A DNA stretch of 11,849 nucleotides. Origin: Microcaldota archaeon. GTDB lineage: Archaea > Micrarchaeota > Micrarchaeia > Burarchaeales > Burarchaeaceae. The position numbers and the translations under genes are program-made. This document shows, one piece after another, positions 1 through 6,087 of this stretch (position 1 is its first letter; each line of letters begins with the position of its first letter). The DNA lies in contig QMVF01000010.1 in the NCBI GenBank assembly GCA_003660965.1, forward strand, positions 1 to 11,849, in the 5' to 3' direction. The notes beneath the pieces are model-generated. The model was not told the DNA's origin, searched no databases, and saw only the letters and a program-made list of their open reading frames with translations.

Positions 1-126
1 AAGCAGAAGGCGGGCTGGGCTGGGATTGAAAAATTGGAAAAGATGAAATTGGGCAAGCCGCCATTTGTCATAATCGTGCCTGGCGAATTGCATTTTGCAG
101 AGCAGGAATTCTTGGAAGGCCTATAG
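1..126 (+). CDS. dphB: Diphthine synthase (Dph5/DphB), C-terminal fragment
   Basis: The open frame runs in from the left edge and ends at a TAG (124-126), leaving 41 visible residues. The segment K-P-P-F-V-I-I-V-P-G-E-L-H-F followed by an acidic E-Q-E-F-L-E end closely resembles the C-terminus of archaeal diphthine synthase, where a P-P-H-x-L-I-V-P-G-K-L-H-x-x-E-x-E-Y-L segment occurs. That enzyme uses S-adenosylmethionine to methylate the modified histidine of elongation factor 2 during diphthamide synthesis. The methyltransferase core lies outside the window, so the call rests on this tail alone. Compared with the Pyrococcus protein, which continues for about 15 residues after this motif, the end is short. 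The gene is tail to tail with the DEAD-box helicase gene and overlaps it by 6 bp. Confidence 0.7.
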   Translation, partial: KQKAGWAGIEKLEKMKLGKPPFVIIVPGELHFAEQEFLEGL

Positions 127-1428
127 ACTGCGCCAGATGGGCGCAGGCCCCTGCTCGCGCTTTCTTTCAGAGTGCTGTTTGGATCGATCCCTGCTTTCTC
201 TTCTTGGGTTGTTGCGGCCTCCAAGTCTGCTTCTCCCCCTATGCTGCCTGCGTTCGCGGTTGCGAATTCCAAATCCGCGATTGTTGAAGCCTGGGCGCGC
301 TGGAGGCAGTTTGCCTATCTTTAGCTCCTCTTCTTCAATTGAAATACCTGCGAATCTCTCAATTTCGCCAAGCAAGCCCATCTGGTCTGGTAAAGCCAGT
401 GAGAATGCAACCCCGCGCTTCCCAATCCTACCAGTTCTGCCTGTGCGGTGCACATAGGTTGAGGGCTCGTCTGGTAAATGGTAGTTTATAACGTGCGAAA
501 CGTCGCATATGTCAAGGCCGCGCGCTGCAAGGTCGCTTGCAACTAGCACCTGGATGCGCTTCTGCCTGAATCTCTGCATAACCTGATCGCGCCTTCTCTG
601 GGAGAGATCGCCATGAAGGGCTTCTGCCTTCATCCCATTGCGCCTGAGGCCCTGGGCAAGGTTGTCAGCTGCAATCTTGGTGCGGGTGAATATGATTGCA
701 AGGCGTGGCTTGTGCTTCTTCAAGTATGCACGCACTGCTGTGAAGCGCGCCCTTGGCTCTGGTATTTGTAAGTAGGTGTGCTCGATTTCCTTTACGCTTA
801 TCTCATCCTTGCTAACGAGCACTTCCTGTGGCAGGTGCATGTACTTGCGTGAAAGTGCTTTGATCTCTTCTGGCATGGTTGCCGAGAACAGCATGGTCTG
901 GCGCTTTTTCGGCAGCTTGGAAAGTATGAAATCCATATCATCTATGAACCCCATGTCCAGCATCCTATCTGCTTCATCAAGCACTGCAATGCGCACCTTG
1001 TCCAGCCTCAAGGTGCCTCTTTCAATATGATCCATGATTCTTCCGGGAGTGCCCACTACTATTGAAACCCCTAAGCGCAATCGCTCAATCTGCACATTTA
1101 TGGATGCACCCCCGTAAACCGGAAGGGTGCGTATTTGCATGTGCTTTCCTAGCTTATCTAGCTCTGTGCAAACCTGAACTGCAAGCTCGCGCGTAGGAAC
1201 CAAAACCACCGCCTCAGGATGGTGCGAGCGCGTATCTATTGATTCCATAATAGGTATGCCAAATGCCACGGTTTTGCCCGAGCCGGTCTGCGCCTGGCCT
1301 ATAATATCTTCACCTTGCAGGGCAAGTGGTATGGCTACCTCCTGAATTTCAGTGGGCTTGCTGAAGCCCATATCCTGAACTGCCTTCAATAACTCCTTGC
1401 GTATGCCTAATTCTTCAAATCCTGTCAT
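121..1428 (-). CDS. DEAD-box ATP-dependent RNA helicase with basic C-terminal tail
   Basis: This is a superfamily 2 RNA helicase that unwinds or remodels RNA using ATP. Counting from the longer possible start at 1467 (448 aa), the motifs are all present and in order: Q motif G-F-S-K-P-T-E-I-Q at 34-42, Walker A A-Q-T-G-S-G-K-T at 59-66, P-T-R-E-L-A at 91-96, T-P-G-R at 140-143, D-E-A-D at 164-167, S-A-T at 195-197, A-R-G-L-D at 315-319 and H-R-T-G-R-T-G-R at 340-347. Residues from about 389 to the end form an Arg/Gly/Asn-rich basic tail, probably an unstructured RNA-binding extension. I chose the ATG at 1428 (435 aa). It gives the usual family beginning M-T-G-F-E-E-L-G and has a GGAG at 1438-1441, 9 nt upstream. 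The ATG at 1467 has no such site and abuts a small hairpin. The role (ribosome assembly, mRNA turnover or cold response) cannot be read from sequence. Confidence 0.95.
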   Translation of the reverse strand: MTGFEELGIRKELLKAVQDMGFSKPTEIQEVAIPLALQGEDIIGQAQTGSGKTVAFGIPIMESIDTRSHHPEAVVLVPTRELAVQVCTELDKLGKHMQIRTLPVYGGASINVQIERLRLGVSIVVGTPGRIMDHIERGTLRLDKVRIAVLDEADRMLDMGFIDDMDFILSKLPKKRQTMLFSATMPEEIKALSRKYMHLPQEVLVSKDEISVKEIEHTYLQIPEPRARFTAVRAYLKKHKPRLAIIFTRTKIAADNLAQGLRRNGMKAEALHGDLSQRRRDQVMQRFRQKRIQVLVASDLAARGLDICDVSHVINYHLPDEPSTYVHRTGRTGRIGKRGVAFSLALPDQMGLLGEIERFAGISIEEEELKIGKLPPARPGFNNRGFGIRNRERRQHRGRSRLGGRNNPRRESRDRSKQHSERKREQGPAPIWRSL

Positions 1429-1550
1429 ATACTCTAACTCCAAGAGAATTTGCTTTTCCCTACTCATCCCACTTCTTGTGGGCAGAACATTCGAATGAAC
1501 GGAATGCCAGAAAAAAGCAGCTTTCTCCTGCCCTACTTGCGCATGCGGAG

Positions 1551-1558
1551 CTTAAAAA
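1551..1558 (-). promoter_or_regulatory. Putative TATA box for the DEAD-box helicase gene
   Basis: On the minus strand this reads TTTTTAAG. Initiation about 26 bp downstream would be near 1528, leaving a leader of about 60 nt to the 1467 ATG or 100 nt to the 1428 ATG. That is much longer than at the other promoters in the window. The downstream leader contains a 10-bp palindrome (1488-1497) and a small hairpin (1468-1482). Confidence 0.4.
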
Positions 1559-1587
1559 GGTTCGCAATTAGGCGCGCTGCACGCAGG

Positions 1588-1613
1588 TTTAATAGACTGA
1601 AACTCATAAATAT
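1588..1613 (+). promoter_or_regulatory. Putative promoter of the 216-aa ankyrin-like gene (two TATA candidates)
   Basis: Two AT-rich boxes lie here: TTTAATAG at 1588-1595 and ATAAATAT at 1606-1613. The first predicts initiation near 1618, giving a transcript that includes the ribosome site at 1625-1631. The second predicts initiation near 1636, only a few bases before the ATG, a near-leaderless message. The sequence alone does not decide between them. Confidence 0.4.
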
Positions 1614-1624
1614 CGGCTACTTGT

Positions 1625-1631
1625 GAGGAGG
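1625..1631 (+). promoter_or_regulatory. Shine-Dalgarno site GAGGAGG
   Basis: This purine-rich site lies 7 nt before the ATG at 1639 and fixes that codon as the start of the 216-aa protein. Confidence 0.65.
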
Positions 1632-1638
1632 CGATGTT

Positions 1639-2289
1639 ATGAAAGAGGTCAAAACGTTAGATGAAGCATTGATTGATTTGATTTCGAAGGCCAATCCTGA
1701 TGGTGTGAAATCTGCGCTTGAAAAAGGTGCAGACCCTGCTGCAAAGACCAGGAACGGATCGGTATATGCGCTTGAGTTCGCAAAGCACAATTTGGACGAG
1801 CTGAGGAATACACTTGCGGTTAAGGATGATACAGGAGTTATGGCGGCTGCTGAGAGGGCTGAGACTATCATTGTGATGATTCAAGAGGCACTCGATAATG
1901 AGCTCAACAAGGTTGCTGCGGGTGGGATGGAGGATGTTGCAAGGGCAGGAAAGCTCGTGGAAGCTGGAGCGGACCTGAATGCAAGGGATGCAGGGGGCAT
2001 TAGCGTGCTCGAACATGCAATCATGATGGCGAATGCACTGACAGTGGCTGAACTCATAAACAACCGCGGGGCGCGAGTTACTGAGAAAACGGCGGAGTTT
2101 GCAGGCGAATGCAAAAAACTGCTCTCTGATAAGACAGAGCACAGGGGATGGATTTTGAATTTTATCACTAGGAATGTTGAAACTGGCGGAAATCAAGGGC
2201 GCAAAGTAAGGGTTGTTAAAGAGAACGCGCTAGGCACCAACGCGAATGGAAATGACGGCAGGAAGCCTGGCCCTACTTTGAAGAGCTGA
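1639..2289 (+). CDS. Ankyrin-like repeat protein, function unknown (216 aa)
   Basis: I do not recognise a named family beyond ankyrin-like repeats. Two related units are visible. One, at about 21-51, has L-E-K-G-A-D-P-A-A-K followed by N-G-S-x-x-A-L-E-F-A. The other, at about 98-130, has V-E-A-G-A-D-L-N-A-R followed by G-G-I-S-V-L-E-H-A. Both fit the ankyrin pattern of helix, Gly-Ala-Asp turn, short loop and second helix. Between them lies a helical stretch (52-97) that matches no repeat. The last 35 residues or so are basic and rich in Asn, Gly and Pro, likely disordered. No signal peptide or membrane segment is seen, so it is probably cytoplasmic. The start is supported by the Shine-Dalgarno site at 1625-1631. 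It converges on the 379-aa gene, 10 bp away, whose product has a similar unit and tail. A role in protein-protein contact is the only safe inference. Confidence 0.85.
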   Translation: MKEVKTLDEALIDLISKANPDGVKSALEKGADPAAKTRNGSVYALEFAKHNLDELRNTLAVKDDTGVMAAAERAETIIVMIQEALDNELNKVAAGGMEDVARAGKLVEAGADLNARDAGGISVLEHAIMMANALTVAELINNRGARVTEKTAEFAGECKKLLSDKTEHRGWILNFITRNVETGGNQGRKVRVVKENALGTNANGNDGRKPGPTLKS

Positions 2290-2301
2290 TAATTCTCAGC
2301 T
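2284..2301. repeat. Perfect inverted repeat between the convergent ankyrin-like genes
   Basis: AGCTGA (2284-2289) and TCAGCT (2296-2301) are perfect reverse complements around a 6-nt TAATTC loop. The left arm contains the TGA stop of the plus-strand gene and the right arm overlaps the TAG stop of the minus-strand gene. It could cap the 3' ends of both messages. There is no clear U-tract, so I do not call it a terminator. Confidence 0.5.
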
Positions 2302-3439
2302 ACTTAGCAAGCTTTGCCTGAGGTGGCTTATTGCCATTTGAGCCAGTAGCCTGAGGGCGTCTTCTGATGACTATCGGAGTTGTTAAAATGCGCTTGACTG
2401 CGGCTATTCTGCTTTCGGAATCCTTGAGCTCAGTCATTGCCTGGGCAATTAAAATAGTAGCGTCTGTGTGCTTAAATTCATCTCCTTTTTCAAGCATCTG
2501 CTGAACGCGCGGGTCGTGCTCGCCGAGCAGGTCGGTGATGAACTTCTTCAGCACGTCGCAGCGCATGTAGTTAACCAAATCGGCAACCACTGCGTTCGAG
2601 GTCACTCCATCGCGCACTGCAACTCCAAGCGCATAGCGGGTTACGTGGCTTAGGTTGAATGCACCTATATTATCCCCATGGGATTTCATATATTTTAACA
2701 GTGAATTTTTTGGGCCATAGGCAGCAGTTAGATCAAACAGGAGTTGTCCTGCCTTATCCCTTTGCTCGTTTATTTTTTCCGCAAGCCTGGTATAGCCATT
2801 CTGCTGTGCAAGTTCGAGAGCGCTTATTTTGGTCCCGTCCTGGAGTATTGTTCTGCTGAGCGCGAGCTGCATTGCAAGCGGCACCTCCTGCTCTGAACCA
2901 TGCTTGATAGCAGTTTCAAGAAGCCAAGAGGCAACTGACTGTTGTTTACTCAGAAGTGCATCTATGAAAAGCCCCGGAGTAGGCTCGGTAAACTGTTTTT
3001 CAGGTTGTAATGAATCTATTTTATCTTTCAAAAAGCTGTAAAGTTTCGAGTAAGGATTCGCTCGGTTCATGGAGTCGAGTGGCGTGGTGTCTTGAGCCGT
3101 ATCGTGCTCGATCATCTTGGATTCCGTTGACTGCAGTGCGAGGCGGAGCGGAAGCTCGGTAAGGGCGTTCATTGACTCAAGCTCCTTTACAAGCGCGGAA
3201 ACTATTGAAAGCTGCTTATCGGGCTGCAGGACGCTGCCTGAAACCAGAACTAAGTGCTTCGCAAGAACCTCGGAGAAATCGCTCGGGGCCATGATGGCCT
3301 TCAGCCGGCCCATCAGATTCTGAAATTCCAGCATGTTGGTGGTTTCGATTGAATTTGCAAACCGATGTAATAGGTGGGTTGGGTCGGACTGCTTCCTGTG
3401 GTGGTCATCGGAAATAAATATGTCATCTCCCACGGGCAT
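2300..3439 (-). CDS. Ankyrin-like helical repeat protein, function unknown (379 aa)
   Basis: The product is unrecognised, soluble and almost all helical. Numbering is from the GTG at 3442, so residue 2 is the ATG at 3439. Two segments look like copies of each other: about 94-143 (L-P-L-R-L-A-L-Q, then D-T-T-P-L-D, N-P-Y-S-K-L) and about 183-226 (V-P-L-A-M-Q-L-A-L, then D-G-T-K-I-S-A-L-E-L-A-Q-Q-N-G-Y-T-R-L). The second is close to an ankyrin unit. The tail (about 357-380) is basic, with R-R-R and then S-N-G-N-K-P-P, and resembles the tail of the convergent 216-aa protein. No membrane segment is seen. GTG (3442) and ATG (3439) are adjacent candidate starts; I took the ATG. A TATA box at 3469-3476 predicts a leader of only a few bases, and both codons sit in the loop of a perfect inverted repeat. 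Confidence 0.8.
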   Translation of the reverse strand: MPVGDDIFISDDHHRKQSDPTHLLHRFANSIETTNMLEFQNLMGRLKAIMAPSDFSEVLAKHLVLVSGSVLQPDKQLSIVSALVKELESMNALTELPLRLALQSTESKMIEHDTAQDTTPLDSMNRANPYSKLYSFLKDKIDSLQPEKQFTEPTPGLFIDALLSKQQSVASWLLETAIKHGSEQEVPLAMQLALSRTILQDGTKISALELAQQNGYTRLAEKINEQRDKAGQLLFDLTAAYGPKNSLLKYMKSHGDNIGAFNLSHVTRYALGVAVRDGVTSNAVVADLVNYMRCDVLKKFITDLLGEHDPRVQQMLEKGDEFKHTDATILIAQAMTELKDSESRIAAVKRILTTPIVIRRRPQATGSNGNKPPQAKLAK

Positions 3440-3448
3440 CACCCCGTG
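3431..3448 (-). repeat. Perfect inverted repeat enclosing the start codons of the 379-aa gene
   Basis: On the minus strand it reads CACGGG, then GTGATG, then CCCGTG. The arms are 6-bp perfect reverse complements and the 6-nt loop is exactly the two candidate start codons. It could be a regulator-binding palindrome or an RNA hairpin covering the start, provided transcription begins at or before 3448. Confidence 0.6.
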
Positions 3449-3468
3449 CTAAAGTATGGCTGAATAAC

Positions 3469-3476
3469 TATATAAA
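3469..3476 (-). promoter_or_regulatory. TATA box for the 379-aa ankyrin-like gene
   Basis: The minus strand reads TTTATATA, a strong match to the archaeal TATA element. Initiation about 26 bp downstream falls near 3446, a few bases before the GTG/ATG start pair, so the mRNA should be leaderless or nearly so. Confidence 0.65.
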
Positions 3477-3513
3477 GGCATATAGATGGCGCATGACGTA
3501 TGTGGGTTGGAAT

Positions 3514-4107
3514 TCAGACTATTCGAAGCAGGGGCCTCTTCGCATTCTTCAGAACCCAGTAGCCTCCAAAAGTTGCTAGAAGGGTGAGTGCAATTGTGAA
3601 TGGGAAGAGGAAAGGGAGTGCGGATTGTGGGGCTATTGGGTGCGTGAGCCATACATAATCGGAGTAGTCGCTCAGCAGGAAGAAGCCCAGAACAGGTGCA
3701 AGGTGCCATGACTTAACCTTGATTAGCGAGGCGAGTAAGAATACCTGTAGGCACATCCATATATGCGCAATTATGAGTGCTATTGAAAGGAAGGATTGGA
3801 AGGGCGTTTGGTAGTAGAAGTGAGTATAGGCGCTAAGAACGAACACAGTCCAGAAGCCATACTTTAGCGAGCCTGCAAATACGAAGAAGCTGAAGAGGTT
3901 TGAGGAAATACGTGCCTTTAGTGAGATGAGCGCAAGCGCAAATAGTAGTGCAAAGAGGGGGCAGTCGGGAAGGAAGGGCCAGAGTGCAGGGGTTGTTTGG
4001 GCGAACTGTTCACCATAGAAGAATATGAAGCCCCAGAATACGCCTGCTAGGTTCAGAATGAAGAGAAGCCAGAAAAGAGAGTTACGGGTTGATGGAGTTA
4101 GGCGCAT
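3514..4107 (-). CDS. DUF1405 (YpjA-like) integral membrane protein
   Basis: This 197-residue protein is strongly hydrophobic, with about six membrane segments (roughly 10-30, 50-66, 72-97, 105-130, 137-152 and 165-187). It resembles the DUF1405 family typified by Bacillus YpjA in length and in several signatures. These are a loop after the first helix with P-F-L-P-D-C-P (44-50), K-Y-G-F-W at 82-86, a helix containing A-H-I-W-M-C-L-Q (114-121), and acidic and aromatic residues D-Y-S-D-Y at 147-151. The biochemical function of the family is unknown to me. The C-terminus is basic and likely cytoplasmic. The ATG at 4107 lies 26 bp from a TATA-like box, so the message is probably leaderless. It stands alone, divergent from the radA operon and 75 bp beyond the end of the 379-aa gene's coding strand start, so it is not obviously linked to either. 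Confidence 0.8.
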   Translation of the reverse strand: MRLTPSTRNSLFWLLFILNLAGVFWGFIFFYGEQFAQTTPALWPFLPDCPLFALLFALALISLKARISSNLFSFFVFAGSLKYGFWTVFVLSAYTHFYYQTPFQSFLSIALIIAHIWMCLQVFLLASLIKVKSWHLAPVLGFFLLSDYSDYVWLTHPIAPQSALPFLFPFTIALTLLATFGGYWVLKNAKRPLLRIV

Positions 4108-4129
4108 GTAATCAGCTCGAGGGTGAATA

Positions 4130-4137
4130 ATTTAAGC
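4130..4137 (-). promoter_or_regulatory. TATA-like box for the DUF1405 gene
   Basis: The minus strand reads CTTAAATT. Its centre is about 26 bp upstream of the ATG at 4107, so transcription should begin at or next to the start codon. Confidence 0.5.
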
Positions 4138-4175
4138 TAGAGGGCAAGTCACCCGCACCCCACCCCTTCGGCCGC

Positions 4176-4183
4176 TTTTTAAA
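4176..4183 (+). promoter_or_regulatory. TATA box for the small ORF-exonuclease-radA operon
   Basis: The plus strand reads TTTTTAAA, preceded by a C/G-rich stretch. Initiation is predicted near 4205. That excludes the ATG at 4198 and favours the GTG at 4207 or the ATG at 4210 as the first codon of the operon. It is divergent from the DUF1405 promoter, with about 40 bp between the two boxes. Confidence 0.55.
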
Positions 4184-4209
4184 TGCGCATACATTACATG
4201 GGTTTGGTG

Positions 4210-4338
4210 ATGAAGATGAAGATGGATGTTAGTGAGCTTGGAATTGGGGATGTGGAGGAAATTGTAAGAAGGCTTGAAAAGTTCGGTGCGCTGGTGGATG
4301 TGAAGCGCAGGGGAGCGAAGATTGAACTTGTGTGCTAG
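4210..4338 (+). CDS. Small unknown protein leading the exonuclease-radA operon (42 aa)
   Basis: This short gene encodes a charged, probably helical protein. It begins M-K-M-K-M-D, has a core V-E-E-I-V-R-R-L-E-K-F-G-A-L-V-D-V and ends with a basic stretch before I-E-L-V-C. The pattern (helix, turn, then an alternating strand-like end) would fit a small single-domain protein, but I recognise no family. Its stop (TAG 4336-4338) overlaps the GTG start of the exonuclease gene by 7 bp, which argues for a real translated gene coupled to the next. The start is uncertain: ATG 4198 (46 aa) lies too close to the TATA box, GTG 4207 would be leaderless, and ATG 4210 is the choice made here. Base composition matches its neighbours. 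Confidence 0.5.
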   Translation: MKMKMDVSELGIGDVEEIVRRLEKFGALVDVKRRGAKIELVC

Positions 4339-4979
4339 GTGGTTTTACGGAGTTTTACTTTGATACTGAAGTTGCGCTTGAGCCTGAGATGCTGGAGCTC
4401 TCAAGGGAAGGAGGGAAAGTAGACCTTACTCCTGAGAGCTGCAGAATCATAACCATGCAGTTCCAGCTGCTCGACCGCTCGGGCCTGCCTGCCTCGCCCT
4501 TAATGGTTATGCGCGAGTGGGAGAACGAGGGGGGCGAGGAAGGAATGATAAGGAAGTTTGTGGAGCAGAACTTGAGCGCAGACCCGTGGGAGTTCATACC
4601 GGTCGGCCATAACGTGCTTTTTGATCTGGGCCTGCTTAAGGCAAGGGCTGAAAAGTATGGAATTGAGCTTAATGGCTGGGAGCTTTATCATCAAAGGCCT
4701 TACATCGACATAAGGCAAATATTGTTGGGAATGAATGGGTTTGCATTTAGGAAGAGCGGGCTGGACCAGTTCTGCGCGAAGAGGAATGGTAAGGAAGTGC
4801 CCTTCTGGTACGAGCAGGCTCAGAAGGGCGATGAGAGGGGCTTTGCGCTTATTGATGAGTATATTGAGCAAGAGGCTGAGGAGTTCGTAAGGCTTTACTC
4901 AAGGCTGAAGAGCGAGCTTCCCAAGCTCAGGGTTCAGATGCAGTTGTTCAATTCCAATGGAAAGAAGGTTAAAGTTTAG
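4332..4979 (+). CDS. Predicted 3'-5' exonuclease (DEDD / RNase H-like fold)
   Basis: The 215-residue protein resembles the exonuclease domain of family B DNA polymerases and DnaQ-like nucleases, without a polymerase. Exo I is a hydrophobic strand followed by D-T-E (Asp11, Glu13). Exo II is G-H-N-V-L-F-D (92-98, Asp98), followed by a helix. A mid-region D-I-R-Q-I-L-L-G (126-133) with K-S-G-L-D-Q-F (141-147) is typical of PolB-exonuclease-like proteins. The expected Exo III Y-x-x-x-D appears as Y-I-E-Q-E (177-181), with Glu in place of Asp, so the family assignment is better supported than the catalytic details. The substrate is probably DNA, inferred from its place just upstream of radA (23 bp between coding regions). 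It starts with GTG overlapping the upstream small gene; there is no strong ribosome site, so translation may depend on coupling. Confidence 0.75.
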   Translation: MLGGFTEFYFDTEVALEPEMLELSREGGKVDLTPESCRIITMQFQLLDRSGLPASPLMVMREWENEGGEEGMIRKFVEQNLSADPWEFIPVGHNVLFDLGLLKARAEKYGIELNGWELYHQRPYIDIRQILLGMNGFAFRKSGLDQFCAKRNGKEVPFWYEQAQKGDERGFALIDEYIEQEAEEFVRLYSRLKSELPKLRVQMQLFNSNGKKVKV

Positions 4980-4989
4980 TGTTGTAATT

Positions 4990-4996
4990 GGAGGTG
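4990..4996 (+). promoter_or_regulatory. Shine-Dalgarno site GGAGGTG for radA
   Basis: It is a near-perfect site, 6 nt upstream of the ATG at 5003. It rules out the in-frame TTG at 4988, which would lie partly within it. Confidence 0.8.
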
Positions 4997-5002
4997 GGTG
5001 TG

Positions 5003-6013
5003 ATGGTGAAGAGGAAGGAGGCTGTGGAAGTAAAGGCAGTTGATCTTGCTGTGGAGGGGGAGAGCGTGGAAAAAAAGATGGAGAAGGAGCTTGAGGATCT
5101 ACCAGGAGTTGGACCTGCTACTGCTGACAAGCTTAGAAAGGCAGGCTATGATAATATGGAAAAGATTGCAACCAGCTCTGCACATGAGCTTGAGGAGGTT
5201 GCAGATATTTCAATTGAAACTGCAAAGAAAGTGATAAATGCGGCGCGCGATGCGCTTGAGATGGGCTATGAGAGCGCTGACAAGATTTATGAAAGGAGGA
5301 AGGCTGTGGGAAGAATTACAACTGGCTCGGATTCGCTGAATGAGTTGCTAGGAGGAGGGGTTGAAACCCAGAGCATAACCGAGGCTTACGGGCGTTTTGG
5401 AAGCGGGAAAACCCAAATAGGCTTCCAGCTTGCAGTCAATGTGCAGAAGCCTGCCGGAGAAGGGGGGCTTGGGGGAAATGTGCTTTACGTCGATACTGAG
5501 GGAACTTTCAGGCCTGAGCGCATAAGACAGATTGCAGAGGGTGCGGGAATGGATGCGGATGAGGTGCTCAGGAACATACATGTAGCGCGCGCTGTAAACA
5601 GCGATCATCAGATAGTGCTGGTGGACAAGGCTGATGAAGTAGTCAAGGAGAAGAATGTGAAGCTGGTTGTTATAGACTCGCTCACCTCATGCTTCCGCGC
5701 TGAGTATTTGGGCAGGGCTGCGCTTGGCGAGAGGCAACAGAAGCTGAACAAGCACATCCATGCATTGCAAAGGCTTGCGGACAGGCATAATCTGGCTGTT
5801 TTCGTAACCAACCAAGTTATGGATAATCCAGGTATATTGTTTGGGGATCCAACCACACCAATTGGAGGCCATGTGCTTGCGCACGCTGCAACTTATAGAA
5901 TCTATTTGCGCAAAGGCAAGGAGGAGAAGCGCATTGCGCGCTTGGTAGACTCTCCCAATTTACCTGAGAGCGAGTGCGTGTTCAAGGTTACGAAAGAAGG
6001 GATTAGGGATTGA
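5003..6013 (+). CDS. radA: DNA repair and recombination protein RadA
   Basis: RadA is the archaeal RecA/Rad51-family recombinase. It polymerises on single-stranded DNA and drives ATP-dependent homologous pairing. The 336-residue product has the full layout: a helix-hairpin-helix N-terminal domain with L-P-G-V-G-P-A-T-A (33-41), a linker, then the ATPase core. In the core, Walker A is G-R-F-G-S-G-K-T (130-137) and [12 protein letters not shown] (163-174) includes the catalytic Glu166. Walker B is L-V-V-I-D (221-225), and the D-S-L-T-S, E-R-Q-Q-K-L, V-F-V-T-N-Q-V and P-I-G-G-H-V-L-A-H segments are all present. No intein interrupts it. Two departures stand out: the oligomerisation motif F-x-x-A appears as Y-E-S-A (89-92), and the usual Glu in G-E-F-G-S-G-K-T is Arg131. 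The start is set by the Shine-Dalgarno site at 4990-4996. It is the third gene of its operon. Confidence 0.97.
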   Translation: MVKRKEAVEVKAVDLAVEGESVEKKMEKELEDLPGVGPATADKLRKAGYDNMEKIATSSAHELEEVADISIETAKKVINAARDALEMGYESADKIYERRKAVGRITTGSDSLNELLGGGVETQSITEAYGRFGSGKTQIGFQLAVNVQKPAGEGGLGGNVLYVDTEGTFRPERIRQIAEGAGMDADEVLRNIHVARAVNSDHQIVLVDKADEVVKEKNVKLVVIDSLTSCFRAEYLGRAALGERQQKLNKHIHALQRLADRHNLAVFVTNQVMDNPGILFGDPTTPIGGHVLAHAATYRIYLRKGKEEKRIARLVDSPNLPESECVFKVTKEGIRD

Positions 6014-6030
6014 AATTCCAAGGGCGTGCA

Positions 6031-6087
6031 ATGAGTATGGTTGAAATTCGTAAATTGGCTAAGAGACTAAGAAAAAGGCGGGGATGA
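6031..6087 (+). CDS. Possible tiny basic peptide (18 aa) between radA and the membrane gene
   Basis: The frame starts at ATG 6031 and ends at TGA 6085-6087, overlapping the ATG of the next gene by an ATGA at 6084-6087. The peptide is mainly Lys, Arg and Leu (I-R-K-L-A-K-R-L-R-K-R-R-G), like one amphipathic basic helix. The frame can be extended to a TTG at 6010 that overlaps the radA stop, giving 25 aa. There is no convincing ribosome site. It may be a translated leader, the remnant of a larger gene, or chance. The ATGA coupling is its only support. Confidence 0.25.
   Translation: MSMVEIRKLAKRLRKRRG

Noticed and set aside
95..457. 120-residue plus-strand frame with Leu/Arg/Ser-rich translation
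   Set aside because: It lies antisense within the DEAD-box helicase tail. Its odd composition comes from the complement of the Arg/Gly-rich coding sequence.
1657..2196. 179-residue minus-strand frame
   Set aside because: It is antisense to the 216-aa ankyrin-like gene, has no promoter or ribosome site, and has a Cys/His/Pro scatter typical of a shadow frame.
4198..4400. Frameshift joining the 42-aa ORF to the exonuclease
   Set aside because: The exonuclease reaches its first catalytic strand within 10 residues of its own start, so nothing seems to be missing from its N-terminus.
4500..4871. 123-residue minus-strand frame inside the exonuclease gene
   Set aside because: The plus-strand frame has recognisable exonuclease motifs; the opposite frame has none.
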